DNA of 64,000 nucleotides from Centrapalus pauciflorus (GCA_020465985.1 JAANYP010000849.1:268658-332657), one strand, 5' to 3'; positions 44,848 through 56,876 are shown, counted from the stretch's first letter. Made by a program: numbers and translations. Notes: generated by a model not told the origin, from the sequence alone.

Positions 44848-44858
44848 GACTCCCCCTT
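44848..44858 (-). other. Polypurine tract of Copia-3
   Basis: On the minus strand AAGGGGGAGTC lies directly before the 3' LTR. Confidence 0.8.
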
Positions 44859-44888
44859 AACGATAGCTTCTAACTATATATATTTTGT

Positions 44889-47707
44889 CTAAGTTCTAGA
44901 ACTATACAAACTACTACCAGCGTATAATCCCTGCTCTATACAAACTCTAACCACCTTCTGGAACTTCCTACCTTCTGATCTCCAGCCTTCATGAAAGAAA
45001 ATCGGATGATCATGAAGTTTTCTCAGGTCGTCCTTGGATAAGTTGATCAGATGCAGAGGATCGTATACTTTCAAGATAAACTTTTCATCCAGATCCTCCA
45101 TCACTGCTTCGGCCGTCTTATTGTCCACGTACCACCACTTCATGTTGCTCAGTACATCCTGTGGCATTGACTTCATCGGCACTTTCTTGAGACTCGGACT
45201 GGCTTGTAAACCATCCTAGCCCAAGGCTTTCCGGTGTGGGGATCTATTCTTGACTGATCTTCAACTCTTTTCCCTGACCTCGGCTTTATTCTTTCAAACT
45301 TTCCAGACCTCCCCTCCTTTCTGATGATTTTAGCTATAACTTCAGCGTAGGGGTCGTCTCCTAAGTTGATAAGCTCTTTCCAAGCCAGTTCCTTTACTTC
45401 ACACTTGGGTAGTGTATTGACAACCCTCAAAGTTCTCCTTAAGTATTGAAGCCCATCTCTTCTCTTGAGCACGAACAACTGCAGTTCTCTATCAAAGAAC
45501 CAGCTTAAGATTCCTCCAGAGAGATTTCCTGGACTTGGCAATCTCATTCTTTTCTTTACTGCTAGGTCCGTCTTCTTCTCTTCCTTCCTGAACCATAGCT
45601 TTATCATTTCTTCTCTTGTTTTCTCCTTTTCAGCTATTTCAGGTTCTGATTCATCCATATATGCTAACTTCAGCTCATCCATATCTATCACATTCTGTTC
45701 ATTATGAATATATTGTTCAGTGATAGGTTGCTTTGGGATAACTACTTCATCAACATTGTCATCCTCATCTTCTACAACCTCGTCATCTAACTTCCAATCC
45801 ACTATGTCTTCTGGAATGAATTCACCTTCTTCCAAGTCTTCTTGATCAAAACTAAACTCATCTTCATCATCAAGACCCATCAAACCTTCAATCATTTCAT
45901 GTTCAGCAGACTTTAAAGCTTCACCTTCACCCCCTTCTCCCATACCTAACTGACTAGGCTCCCCTTGAGTTTGTGCTTGCTGAGCAGTCTTCTGAGAAAG
46001 ATCTGCTAGCTCACTTTCTCTTTGAGCATCTGGGTCATTGCCGTCGTCATCTTCTCTCCTCACTTGATCTTCCTTACAACTACTCTCCCACTGAGCTTGC
46101 AGATATTTCAATAATTGCTCTAGGAGTGTCTTCATCGTCTTCATCTCAGACTGTTGATCAGCCACTGTTGTTCTTAACTCGACATTCTCTTGATCAAGCC
46201 TGGCATTATGCTCCTGTAGCTCTTTCACTGCTGTAGAAAGTTGAAAATTTTGGACTGTTTGGAAGTCCACCTTTCCTTTCAGCTCAGTGAACCGCTGATT
46301 GTCTGTGTAAGAAGTCGAAGTGGATGGAATGGATGTGAATGAAGTTGGAGCGGTGGTTGAGGTTGATGTAGCAGCCGGAAACACTGTCTGAGGAGCTGAG
46401 GTGGATGGAGCTCCCTGCATAAATCTATGCCTCCTCGCCCTATGCCTAGGTACGAGTGGAACTTCCTCTTCTTCTTCATACTCAGACTCTTCGGTCTCTT
46501 CATCAATCAGAGTCGGTCTTGTTGATCTCCTTCTGTTTACAACTAACCTTGATCCATATCTACTAATTGAGATATCTGGATCCTCGGCATCAGAACTAGA
46601 CTCGGAGGCGTTCTCAACATGCCCTTCAGCCTCAGCCTGTACTCCTTCTTCTTCTTCTTCACCTTGGACCTCTGTGTCCATATCCTCAGCTTCAGGTGGC
46701 TGGTATTCATCAATATCTCTAAAAATATCATTGAACTCAGTCGGAGGCTCCAAAATTTCTTGAACTAATTCTGCCGCAATATCTTGCTCGGCAGCAGTTC
46801 CTTGAGCCCAAATTTCTTCAAGTGTTTGCGCCCTTTGATCAAATTGTGGGGCCGAACTTGACGGGCCGGCAGCGTCTGTTGATGGACCTGCTGCAGTAGA
46901 TTCTGTTTGTCGGCTAGAGCATGGTCTAACTACCGGAGCTCTGCAAAGGTGCCACTTGCGGCATGACCTGCTCAGCCTTTCTCGCATTATGGGACTGGCA
47001 GTCAGCGAAAATCCTCTTATCGATCATGGCCACGCCACTTGTATCTGGAAGTTGTGGCAAATTGGGAAAAAAGTGGCGGATGATCATCATCGCAAATCGA
47101 GGGTACATCAAAAATCGTTCCCTCACCGAAGCTGTGATTTGGTGCACAAACTCCCCAAAAAACATTTCAGAAAAGCTGAAGCGCCTGTTGTACACTAAGG
47201 CAATCAATGCCGATTGCAGTTTAGACACCATAGTGTCAAAACCCGCCTTCTTTGGCGCAAAAAAAAAAAAACCATAATGACGTGCACAAGATAATGTCAT
47301 TGGCCAATCAAGCCACTCTTCACATATGAGGCCTTCGTAATGTCTTGGGCATATCCCATTCTAAAAAATGCCGCTTGCCGGATATGTACCGGAAAATCTA
47401 TAGGCCCTGCTTCTTGGTCCTCCGATCCCAGCTGTAGGATTTGATGCAACATATCATCCGAAAAGACTAGTGGCTGTCCCCCAACCCTTGTTCTTAGTAC
47501 GGTAGGGGTCACCGAGCAATCAACTTGAAGATGCTCCCAGAACTGTCGCACATAAGGTAGTATGATTTGAAGGTTGTGAGTCAGAGCGTATGCGACTCGC
47601 GACTGCGTCAAGAACTCAATCATATGGCGGTACGGCTGAGCTTCAGGTAATTCCCAATCCACAGACATAACCATGTTATGTTTATTAAAAAATGTCCGAT
47701 CACCCAT
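44889..47707 (-). pseudogene. Copia-3 extra ORF (aORF), about 940 codons, frameshifted
   Basis: Read down from ATG 47707 (MGDRTFFNKHN), directly after a strong splice acceptor. The N-terminal domain has HMIEFLTQSRVAYALT, VRQFWEHLQVD and FSDDMLHQILQLG, then FSEMFFGEFVHQI and FLMYPRFAMMIIRHFF, paralleling the Copia-1 extra ORF block by block. Next comes a Gln/Ala/acidic disordered region with EEEEEE runs, a coiled coil (about 46290-46100), a very acidic stretch, and a C-terminal domain with WFFDRELQLFVLKRRDGL and WWYVDNKTAEAV. Frames change at an A-run near 47260, near 46950 and near 45180. No signal peptide or membrane helix is seen, so an envelope role is unsupported. Function unknown. Confidence 0.72.
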
Positions 47708-47709
47708 AA

Positions 47710-48202
47710 CTGCACACAGAAACATAAACCAATATTAGTAATTAAAAATAAAATGAAACTTGTTTATTTCGAGTTTGCACAATTTCGAACTTACATAAGT
47801 TCGAAATTCAACACATTCGAACTTAGACGAGTTCGAATTTATTTTACAATTATTCGAATTTAAAGAAATTCGAGGATTATGTTCGAACTTGACTGACTTC
47901 GAACTTGTAGATATTTCAACAAGTTCGAACTTTCTGACAAGTTCGAACATGAATAACATGTTCGAAGTCGGTCACTTTCAAACTAAAATCCAAGATTTTA
48001 ACCCCATTTGACTTAACAAGAAGTATAATCTAGTCCTATTAGGTTCTAATCGATGTTATATATGATTTATTTAGAGTTTTATCTGTCAAAACTTGTGATT
48101 TTAAACCACAAAGTTTCAACACAAATAAACATCAAATAAACTGGAGTTTGCCATAATAATGTCCTAAACTACCCATACTTTGTGTAATACTGATTACTAT
48201 AC
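47710..48202 (-). other. Candidate intron in the leader of the Copia-3 extra ORF
   Basis: The donor TTAG|GTATAG (exon ends 48203) and the acceptor TTTATGTTTCTGTGTGCAG (ends 47710) are both good plant consensus sites. The intron would be 493 nt, AT-rich, and the ATG of the extra ORF is three bases after the acceptor. It contains most of the AAGTTCGAA words of this element. An alternative in-frame ATG at 47725 lies within the pyrimidine tract and would need no splicing. Confidence 0.45.
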
Positions 48203-48359
48203 CTAAGTATATGAGTATGTTCGAGAAAAGGAAGCAAAACTTCGAAGAATAGTGAGAAATTCTAATCGCGGCAAGTTCGAGGAACAAGTTCGAAATCGCC
48301 GGAGATAAGTTCGAATGAAGAAATTCGAGAGTAGGTGCCTTAAATGAGGTATTGTTGAC

Positions 48360-48368
48360 CTATTTATA
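48360..48368 (-). promoter_or_regulatory. Candidate internal promoter of the Copia-3 extra ORF
   Basis: On the minus strand GGTATAAATAGG is a textbook plant TATA box. About 125 bases of leader follow before the splice donor. AAGTTCGAA/AAGTTCAAA words, the unit also repeated in tandem in this element's LTR, surround it on both sides. Together they suggest a second promoter inside the element, controlled like the LTR. Confidence 0.5.
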
Positions 48369-49716
48369 CCAACTACCTTTGAACTTAGCATAAGTTTGAA
48401 CTTCCTGACAAATTCGAAATGAAGTTCGAATTTGTCTGAATTTCAAACTTAAGTGAAAATTTTGAAAATACTTGAATAAAATTCAACTTTTTCATGTAAC
48501 AGAATTTTACAAACATTGCAGAATCATTCACACTAAGCAACAGATTTTCACGCAATATTTTTTTATTCAACCAAAAATGCATCCTAGTAACTTTGACCTT
48601 TTTTCTACTTGAATAAAATTAAATAAAATTTGAATAAAAAGAACGCTTAAACTACTTCAAAAATACTTTTACAAAATTTACGACGTAAACTGACAGAATA
48701 TTTTTGTGAGAAAGTCAAAGAATGTTCAATCAGATAGCGGTGTCAAACGCACTTTCAGTATTTCACTTTCACAGTTAGGAATTTTTGATTCCTTTGATTG
48801 TTAAGTCGTGAACTTTCCAAGTCGATTGTCGGTATGATTTTCCCTTTAAACATTTTACACTTTGGAATATCCCTTGGCCTTTTTATTTATCAAGAAACTA
48901 CCTTACGTGTCCCATACTTAGATATAATTCTATGATCAAGGCAGACACACAATGATTATAACTTTTCGGTATTGCAAATTTTCTTTAAAAGGCAAACATC
49001 GGACACAGTTCTGTATTTACATACAACAGAGTGTCTTAGTTTGTCTTAAAGTTTATTTAAAGTTAGCAAGACAGCGGTGACAGGTCTGTACTTACGTACA
49101 ACAAAGCGACTTATCTTGATAACTGGAGTCAAAACATAGGTGACAGGTCTGTACTCACGTACAACAAAGCGACTTGTTTTTTACTCTCTCCTTTTTATAA
49201 AAAAATTTTCTTTTCTTTTCTTTTAAGATGTATTTTGATGGTGCTATACATCCCCCAGAAAATATGCATACCTCATTTAGAATCATTGTCTGTATGTCTC
49301 TAACATAGAAATTAAGACCTTTTGGTCATACATCTAAGTTAGTTACACATAAGACTTTTTCTTGAATATTTTATTAGCGTTTGAGATTTCCTTTATGTAT
49401 TATGCCTACCAACATATCAAACAAGAAAGTGCATATCACTTAGAATTTAAGGTGCATTATGTGTGAAAGCTTAACACTTAGAGATTGTTTCGACTGTGCT
49501 AATTTTCGTCACTTTGAACCTATGTCTCTAAGACTTAACTCATTTTTCTAATATTCTCCTTTTTTTTTTTTGAACTTTTTATGGTTTTCTCTATTTTTTT
49601 TGTTTTTCATTTTTTAAGATAAGCTAATAAACTAACTTACTAACTTACTATAAAAGGAAATAAATAATACTTAAACACTAACTTACTATAAAAGAAAAAA
49701 ATATACTAAGGTCAAG
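48369..49716 (-). other. Copia-3 spacer between pol and the internal promoter
   Basis: AT-rich with no ORF. It holds two degenerate repeats with GGTCTGTACT.ACGTACAACAAAGCGACTT near 49080 and 49140, each a candidate regulatory word, plus T-rich tracts at 49560-49610. Confidence 0.4.
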
Positions 49717-51242
49717 TTACTCTGGATTACGCATACCATTCAGTTGAACTAACAACTCAAAGCGTGACTTATCAAAAGCTTTAGTGAATAAATCAACATT
49801 ATTATCTTCCGTTGCCACTTTTACCAGTTTAATTAAATTCTTTTCAGCACAATCACGTATAAAATGATGTCTTATGTCTATGTGCTTTGTTTTACTGTGT
49901 TTAACTGGATTATTAGTTATAGCAATTGTCGTCTGATGATCTATCCTTATGGGAGTATGAGTGTAAGTCAAACCGTAATCCCGCAATTGTTATTGTATCC
50001 AGAAAACCTGTGTACAGCAACTACCAGCAGCTACATATTCGGCCTCGCACGTTGACACGGCTACCGAATTCTGTTTCTTGCATTGCCAGGATACGAGCCT
50101 CCCTCCAAGGAACAGACAACCTCTAATTGTTGACTTCCAGTTCAAGCTGCAACCTCCATAATCTGAATCCGTGTATGCTTCCAATTCCAGATCACCATCA
50201 GCGTGATACCAAAGTCCCAGCTTCGGTTTTGACTTGAGCTATCTTAGAATCTGCTTCACGGCTTTCATATGCATTTCTTTCGGATTAGCTTGAAACCTAG
50301 CACAAATACACACAACAAACATTATGTCAGGTCTAGATGCAGTTAAATACATGAGTGATCCGATCATGGCCCGATATAGAGTCGAATCCACATCAGTATC
50401 ACTTCTGTACCCGGTCCAAGATTGTGATTCACTTGAATCGGAGTACTAAAATGAGCAGTCAGCTTTGTTCCTTCCATCCCGAAGCGCTCCTGAATATCGT
50501 AAACATACTTCGTCTGATGGATAAACATGCCCTCATTCCTCTGTTCAACTTGCGAACCCAGAAAGAAGTTCAGCTCTCCCATAGTACTCATCTCAAACTT
50601 TGACTTCATCACATTCTCAAAATCTTTGCACATCTGCTCGTCTGATGACCCGAAAATGATGTCATCCATGTACACTTGTACCAAGATAAAATCTTCTCCC
50701 TTTCTCTTCACAAATAATGTACTATCAATTCTCCCTCTTTCAAACCTGTTGTCTAAAATATGAGTTGATAGCGTCTCATACCATGCCCTTGGTGCCTGAT
50801 GCAATCTATACAAAGCCTTATCGAGTCGATACACTCTGTCAGGATACTTTGGATCAGTGAACCCAGGCGGTTGTTCGACGTACACCAGTTCCTTCACCTT
50901 TCCATACAGAAAGGCACTCTTTACATCAAGTTGATAGACTTTGAATCCTTTGAAGGACGCAAATGCCAGAAACAAATGGATTGCCTCAAGCCTTGCCACT
51001 AGTGCAAACACCTCATTGTAATCTATTCCCTCTTCTTGGTTGAATCCCTTTACTACAAGTCTTGCCTTGTTGCGAGTAACATTACCCCGATCATCTCTGT
51101 TGCACTTAAAAACCAACTTGGTTCCTATTTCAACTTCTCCTCGAGGTAGCGGCACTAACTCCCATACTTCAAGTTTTCTGAATTGTGACAGTTCTTCTTG
51201 CATTGCTTCAACCCAAGAATTGTCTTTCAGTGCCATTTGCAC
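49717..51242 (-). pseudogene. Copia-3 reverse transcriptase and RNase H (few breaks)
   Basis: RT from 51242 reads WVEAMQEELSQFRKLEVWEL, KARLVVKGFNQEEGIDY, VYQLDVKSAFLYG and the catalytic YMDD at 50661-50672 (methionine where most plant copia elements have valine). RNase H includes TDSDYGGCSLNWKST, STCEAEYVAAGSC, IRIDHQTTIAI (the usual CDN is changed to IDH) and KHIDIRHHFIRDC, ending at 49717. Breaks: a frame change near 50400 and stops near 50240 and 49987. Two invariant core residues are altered (ALYRLHQAPRAW for ALYGLKQAPRAW; FALVAR for FAPVAR). Confidence 0.88.
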
Positions 51243-51664
51243 ATTCTTCGGCTCTACTTGTGAGATTAAACAAGATTATAAACATGTGTGAAACGCCTCG
51301 GAGTCATTAATCATCGACAACAGCATTGTGTTGTTATTCAAACTACTCCTAGTTCTCACACCGGTATTCAGATTTCCTATGATGCTCTCAATTGGATGAT
51401 CCTTGTTTATCCTTGATGTCTCAATCTTATCGACTCTAAGATTGTCTTCTAAGTTTGATCCTATTTCACCTAACGGGGGAACGACTTCAGACGTTACATT
51501 CTCTTCCTCATGATCACGGTCCTCGGAGTTAGAAGTAGTAGTCTGATTCTCGTTTGTAGGTAACTCAGGTTCATACTCTGATGGAGCTCTATATTCTGTC
51601 GTAGTAGGCTCAGAAGTTGATGGAATGCTCGTCTTTGGAAAACATTGACCGTCGTCATCCAGAT
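51243..51664 (-). pseudogene. Copia-3 linker between integrase and reverse transcriptase
   Basis: Continues pol with an acidic, Ser/Thr/Pro-rich linker in broken frames, ending near the KHTFG/ARTR-type region before RT. No domain is expected here. It ends in a stop that also closes the integrase frame at 51665. Confidence 0.5.
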
Positions 51665-52561
51665 TTAAGACGATAAGTCATTTTCAATTGTACCTGCATT
51701 TCCATCCAAAGGAATGTTAAATGATTTAAACATTGAGTCATAATCAAATATCCATTCCGGACCAGTTTGGGGTTCATGTGTATAACTTGTTACATCAATG
51801 TTATACACAATTTCTACTGTACCGTTTGTTTTGTTAAAAACACTTTTGTTTGGTGAGTTAGGCACGTAACCTAGGAAATAACCTTCGTCAGCCTTTTCAC
51901 CAAACTTAGGTTGATGTTTTGTTTTCATTAATGTACACGGTACCCCAAACGGTTCGAAGCTAGTTAAATTTGGTGGTCTTATATTGAGAACTTCATAACA
52001 GGTTTTGTTCAGTGATTTGACACTAAGGACCCGATTTAAATCAGGACAAGCGGTATTCACTGCCTCCCCCCAAAACATGGTAGGAAGCTTTGAATCCGAG
52101 AGCATGGTCCTTGTTGCCTCAATCAAATTCATGTTCTTCCGTTCTGCCACCCCATTTTGTTGTGGCTCATAAGGTGCACTAAATTGATGCACTATGCCTT
52201 TGGATAGGCAATATACACCAATTACTGTGTTCTTAAACTCTGTTCCATTATCACTCCTGATACATTTTACCCTCGTCCCATAGGAGTTTTCGACTTGGTC
52301 TAAGAACCCAATCAACTTTGCAGCTGTTTCGTCCTTCGTACCTAAAAAGAAAACGCATGAAAAATGTGAGTAATCATCAGTGATAACTAAACTGTACCAA
52401 CTACCACCTATACTCCTTTTTTTGATAGGTCCAAATTGATCTATATGCAACAAATCGAAAGTGGAAGCTATTGAGTTCTGAGTCTTAGACTTGTGTGACT
52501 TCTTGTGTTGTTTGCCTTTCTTGCATGGTACACACTTGTCTTCAAACTGAAAACTCTTCAT
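51665..52561 (-). CDS. Copia-3 integrase core and C-terminal region (open for 298 codons)
   Basis: The frame is open from 52561 to 51665. It starts in the zinc region (CVPCKKGKQHK; the matching His pair, WHRRMAHLHLRKMN, lies upstream in the protease frame). The catalytic triad is complete: D in LLHIDQFGP, D in CIRSDNGTEF and E in NGVAERKNMNLIEA. The C-terminal GKKP-like and YFLGYVPNSPNKSV regions follow. This is the least damaged enzyme in the window. A TAG just before MKSF separates it from protease, so as part of a polyprotein it would still be truncated. Confidence 0.8.
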   Translation of the reverse strand: MKSFQFEDKCVPCKKGKQHKKSHKSKTQNSIASTFDLLHIDQFGPIKKRSIGGSWYSLVITDDYSHFSCVFFLGTKDETAAKLIGFLDQVENSYGTRVKCIRSDNGTEFKNTVIGVYCLSKGIVHQFSAPYEPQQNGVAERKNMNLIEATRTMLSDSKLPTMFWGEAVNTACPDLNRVLSVKSLNKTCYEVLNIRPPNLTSFEPFGVPCTLMKTKHQPKFGEKADEGYFLGYVPNSPNKSVFNKTNGTVEIVYNIDVTSYTHEPQTGPEWIFDYDSMFKSFNIPLDGNAGTIENDLSS

Positions 52562-53083
52562 CTAGACACCTTGCACCAGACCATGTTTAGTGATGTAATT
52601 CATTTTCCTAAGGTGCAAGTGTGCCATGCGTCTGTGCCATAGAATGGATTCCGTCTCTGAAGCTTTGGATAGAAGACATATTGGTCCCATCGACGAATCT
52701 GATTTATTCATGTCTAGCATGTACAAATCATTCTTCCATGGGGCTCTCATCAGTATCCACTCTTCAGGTAATTTAAATCCCAGTTTTAGCACTAATGCAT
52801 CAGTATCAGTGAAAATTACTGAGTTCTTCTTATCATAAATTTGAGATACACTAATGAGATTGTGATCAAGTTTATTAACATGGTAAACTTGATCAAGTTT
52901 GATAGTCCCATTAGTGACCACTCCAGTACCGGTGATATTTCCTCCTTTGTTTCCAGCGAATGATAAGAATCCCATGTTCCCTCCCTTGAAGTCTGTGAGC
53001 AGACTTCTTTTCCCAGTTATGTGCCTAGAGCAGCCACTGTCGACGAACCACTTCTTGTTGAGACCTGTAGTTATCTCCTGCAC
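52562..53083 (-). CDS. Copia-3 aspartic protease and gag-pre-integrase domain (open for 173 codons)
   Basis: WFVDSGCSRHITG carries the catalytic DSG (about 53041-53033), followed by the flap region (FLSFAGNKGG) and VYHVNKLDHNLISVSQI, the usual copia protease end. ILWHRRMAHLHLRKMNYI is the gag-pre-integrase domain with the first zinc histidines. The frame is continuous upstream with gag except for TAA at 53099-53101, which sits next to an intron-like acceptor (TTTTCTTTCATGTGCAG). Confidence 0.8.
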   Translation of the reverse strand: MQEITTGLNKKWFVDSGCSRHITGKRSLLTDFKGGNMGFLSFAGNKGGNITGTGVVTNGTIKLDQVYHVNKLDHNLISVSQIYDKKNSVIFTDTDALVLKLGFKLPEEWILMRAPWKNDLYMLDMNKSDSSMGPICLLSKASETESILWHRRMAHLHLRKMNYITKHGLVQGV

Positions 53084-53098
53084 ATGAAAGAAAAGAGG

Positions 53099-55914
53099 TT
53101 AGTTATCACGGGGAACCCAAGCCATGACTGACTTGGTAATACCATTCTCATCCACATACGTGAACTCCTTCAAATACCCATCTCTCCTTTCAGGTGACTT
53201 AGGTGTTTGATTGAGAACCTGTTGTGGTGCTGAGTGATTAAATTCACCCTTGGCCTTTGGGTCGGCATTTGCTGTTGAGCCCTTCAATAGTTTCTATTAT
53301 ATGGCATTTCAGATTGATATCCCTAGGCTCTTCCTGGTGTCTGATGTCTTTGAGGAGTGTGAGACGTAACCGCAGTGTAAGCTCTTCTAGGTGTTGTATT
53401 TCTATAAACTTGTTGAGGTCCTGACCTATATTGATTAGGGACTCTATTCGGTGAATTAGTCCTAACCACTTCATTTGGTCTAACGACACCGGTATTTGTC
53501 TAACAGCAGTTTTTGGTGTGGCATTCACAATTTTCTCAGAGTTTTGAGAACTACTTGTGCTAGCTACACTTGGTGAGGGTTTATGTTGTTCAGGCTTTCC
53601 AACAATAGGTGTAGATTCTACTTTCTTATATGGACAGCTAGACGCAACATGCCCCGTTTCATGACATCTAAAGCAAGACATCTTATCAATTGACTTCTTA
53701 TATGTGCCCTTTGACTTTGATGTCTCAGTAGTGTCAGTTTCTTTCTTCTCAACTACCGTGACTACTTCCTCTTTCTGATTAGTAACGTAAGGTCTAGCTT
53801 CTCCTAGAATTCTATCACTAGAAGACTGCACAAACTTGACTTTCTTAGTTGTAGCATTATTATTAGTCACCTTAGTTGATTTATCTTTATCAGATTCAGA
53901 TATTGTATCAGTTGCTACCTCTAACTCAACTGGTTTGTCAGTTTTATCCTGAGGCTGAGGCACATAGTTATCGTTGAAATGTGGAGGACTCTCTTTATAA
54001 ACTAAATCTACTGGTTTCTTAGACTGACGCTGAGCATCTAAGTTTTTCCCTAGATTCAGTGAAGAGTTCCTAAACTTTTCTAACTTACTATTCACCTCTG
54101 CAACTTTAACTTTCGATTCAGCTAGCTCAACCTCTTTAATCGTAAGTCGGTTAAAGCCTCAACATGCTCATACATCAGTTCTATCCTGACACATTGCTCA
54201 CTTAATTTGTATTTTAGAACAACAACATCTTGAGCATCTGCTTTCAACTTATTCCTAAGATCTTCTTTAATATCTAGGAGACTAGCATTATCTGATTTTA
54301 AGGAATCTATTTGAGTAGTTATATTGTTATGTGTTTCTAGAACTAAATTTAATCTATCATTGGAAGTAGCACATAAAACACATAAATCACGGAATGTAGA
54401 AAAGTTCAGAATTATCTTCTTGTGATCTGATTCCACGTTCGCCATTTGTGCGGCAAACTCCAGAATAGTCTGATTGTCTGACTTTTCCACCAACACAGGA
54501 CTTGTATCACTTTGTTCATTGTCCTCTGTGACTTCCTCTGCTCCATCATTCCCAGTCTCTGTCACTTCAGCCATGAAGGCTCTAGCGTTTGACTCAGGAT
54601 GTGAACTTCAATCATACGTCCCATCAAGCTATCTGTCCGATGATACGTTAGTTAACAGACCAGCGATGTTTGTTTGATTACCCGAACTAGCAGATTGATA
54701 TCTTCCCTGAGATTGATTCTGATAGTTTTCAACCTTGGGTCGTTGACACTCTCGAGCAAAATGTCCTAATCCCTGGCAGTTATAGCACTTAACCTTGGAT
54801 TTGTCGAACCCAATTTTATTGTTGCTAACGTTCAGATTTCTGCCTTTTCGTTTTATGAACCTTTTGACCCTCTGAGTCACCATGGCCAGTTGCCATTGAA
54901 GATCCATTTCTTCCAAATCATCAGGATCCACCTGATCATAGTCCTCTTCCCATAACGCAAGATCGTTGATTTTTCCTTGTACACAATTTCTATACGCTGC
55001 AACAAACGAAGCCAACAGATTTAGATGAGTTTCGACTGATTATGCACTCATAGGCATCTTTGTGTACTGTTGAGAAGTAGATGCTGAGTGAGTCGGTTTA
55101 TCTTCCGGTTTAGAATACCCTAAGAAAGCCCGACTGCTTGATTCTTCTTTGTCCACTGGAATAGACGCCTCACCCGTGAAGAAACTCTAGTTGTTTTCAG
55201 TTCACTCGCGACCGAAGGTTTCGACTTTTCGAAATACATATCTGGATCTTGGACTTGGTCATATTCCCTCTCTTTCTTAAGTAACTGAAAGTTGTAAGCC
55301 CTCAGCGTACCAATAACTCCTCGAGAGTAAGAGTTTCGAACTTTTCCTCATCATGCTTTATAAGCGCTGTGTACATCTCCCACTTCGCTGGTAAAGCATC
55401 AAGAAGTTTCTCTATCTTCTCAACTTCATGGTACTCGACATCGTGATTATCCAACTCCGTCAATAAATTGTAGAACCTTGTGATTGTCTCATCCAGCTTT
55501 TCGTTTTTCAATGCTTTGAAAATTGCGAACTACTGCTTCAGCATCTCGGTCCTTTTCGAACCCTCGGATTTCCCTCACACCGTTTCTCGAGAGCATCGCA
55601 AAGCACTTTAGCTGTACGATGATTCCTGAAAGTGTGTAGAATCTCCTGAGGTAGTGCCATGCGAATAATTGAAAATGCTCTGTTTTCTGCCTCATACAGT
55701 TTCTTGTCATCATCCTTCATCTTTTGATATGTCAAGACTCTCTGACGGCCCTCAAACTCTTGAGTAGGTGAAATGTATCCCTCATCGATACAGATCCACA
55801 TTCGCATGTCGTTGAAACGCGCAAAGTCAGCAAACCTATCCTTCCACTAGTAGTAGTCTTCCAACCTCATCAGTTTTGGTGGAGAATTTGTCTTGCCAAC
55901 CTCGTGGTCCATTC
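53099..55914 (-). pseudogene. Copia-3 gag (capsid, two zinc knuckles, coiled coil), 5' part lost in the assembly gap
   Basis: Read down from the gap: the capsid (UBN2-like) region in pieces (DRFADFARFNDMRMWI, ALPQEILHTFRNHRTAKVLC, ETITRFYNLLTELDNH, LLDALPAKWEMYTALI), then CYNCQGLGHFAREC at about 54790-54750. Then comes a coiled-coil segment (54574-54122) and a Lys/Thr-rich part with a second knuckle CFRCHETGHVASSC near 53690-53650. It ends in WVPRDN and TAA at 53099-53101. Frame changes or stops lie near 55845, 55520, 55300-55020, 54600, 54100 and 53260. Same domain plan as Copia-1 gag. Confidence 0.8.
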
Positions 55915-56876
55915 NNNNNNNNNNNNNNNNNNNNNNNNNNNNNNNNNNNNNNNNNNNNNNNNNNNNNNNNNNNNNNNNNNNNNNNNNNNNNNNNNNNNNN
56001 NNNNNNNNNNNNNNNNNNNNNNNNNNNNNNNNNNNNNNNNNNNNNNNNNNNNNNNNNNNNNNNNNNNNNNNNNNNNNNNNNNNNNNNNNNNNNNNNNNNN
56101 NNNNNNNNNNNNNNNNNNNNNNNNNNNNNNNNNNNNNNNNNNNNNNNNNNNNNNNNNNNNNNNNNNNNNNNNNNNNNNNNNNNNNNNNNNNNNNNNNNNN
56201 NNNNNNNNNNNNNNNNNNNNNNNNNNNNNNNNNNNNNNNNNNNNNNNNNNNNNNNNNNNNNNNNNNNNNNNNNNNNNNNNNNNNNNNNNNNNNNNNNNNN
56301 NNNNNNNNNNNNNNNNNNNNNNNNNNNNNNNNNNNNNNNNNNNNNNNNNNNNNNNNNNNNNNNNNNNNNNNNNNNNNNNNNNNNNNNNNNNNNNNNNNNN
56401 NNNNNNNNNNNNNNNNNNNNNNNNNNNNNNNNNNNNNNNNNNNNNNNNNNNNNNNNNNNNNNNNNNNNNNNNNNNNNNNNNNNNNNNNNNNNNNNNNNNN
56501 NNNNNNNNNNNNNNNNNNNNNNNNNNNNNNNNNNNNNNNNNNNNNNNNNNNNNNNNNNNNNNNNNNNNNNNNNNNNNNNNNNNNNNNNNNNNNNNNNNNN
56601 NNNNNNNNNNNNNNNNNNNNNNNNNNNNNNNNNNNNNNNNNNNNNNNNNNNNNNNNNNNNNNNNNNNNNNNNNNNNNNNNNNNNNNNNNNNNNNNNNNNN
56701 NNNNNNNNNNNNNNNNNNNNNNNNNNNNNNNNNNNNNNNNNNNNNNNNNNNNNNNNNNNNNNNNNNNNNNNNNNNNNNNNNNNNNNNNNNNNNNNNNNNN
56801 NNNNNNNNNNNNNNNNNNNNNNNNNNNNNNNNNNNNNNNNNNNNNNNNNNNNNNNNNNNNNNNNNNNNNNNNNNNN
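55915..56876. other. Assembly gap (962 N)
   Basis: Runs of N. Open frames crossing it are artefacts. It hides the start of Copia-3 gag and part of its leader. Confidence 1.

Noticed and set aside
45465..47277. Plus-strand frames opposite the Copia-3 extra ORF
   Set aside because: Shadow frames of the long minus-strand ORF; no independent start context or domain.
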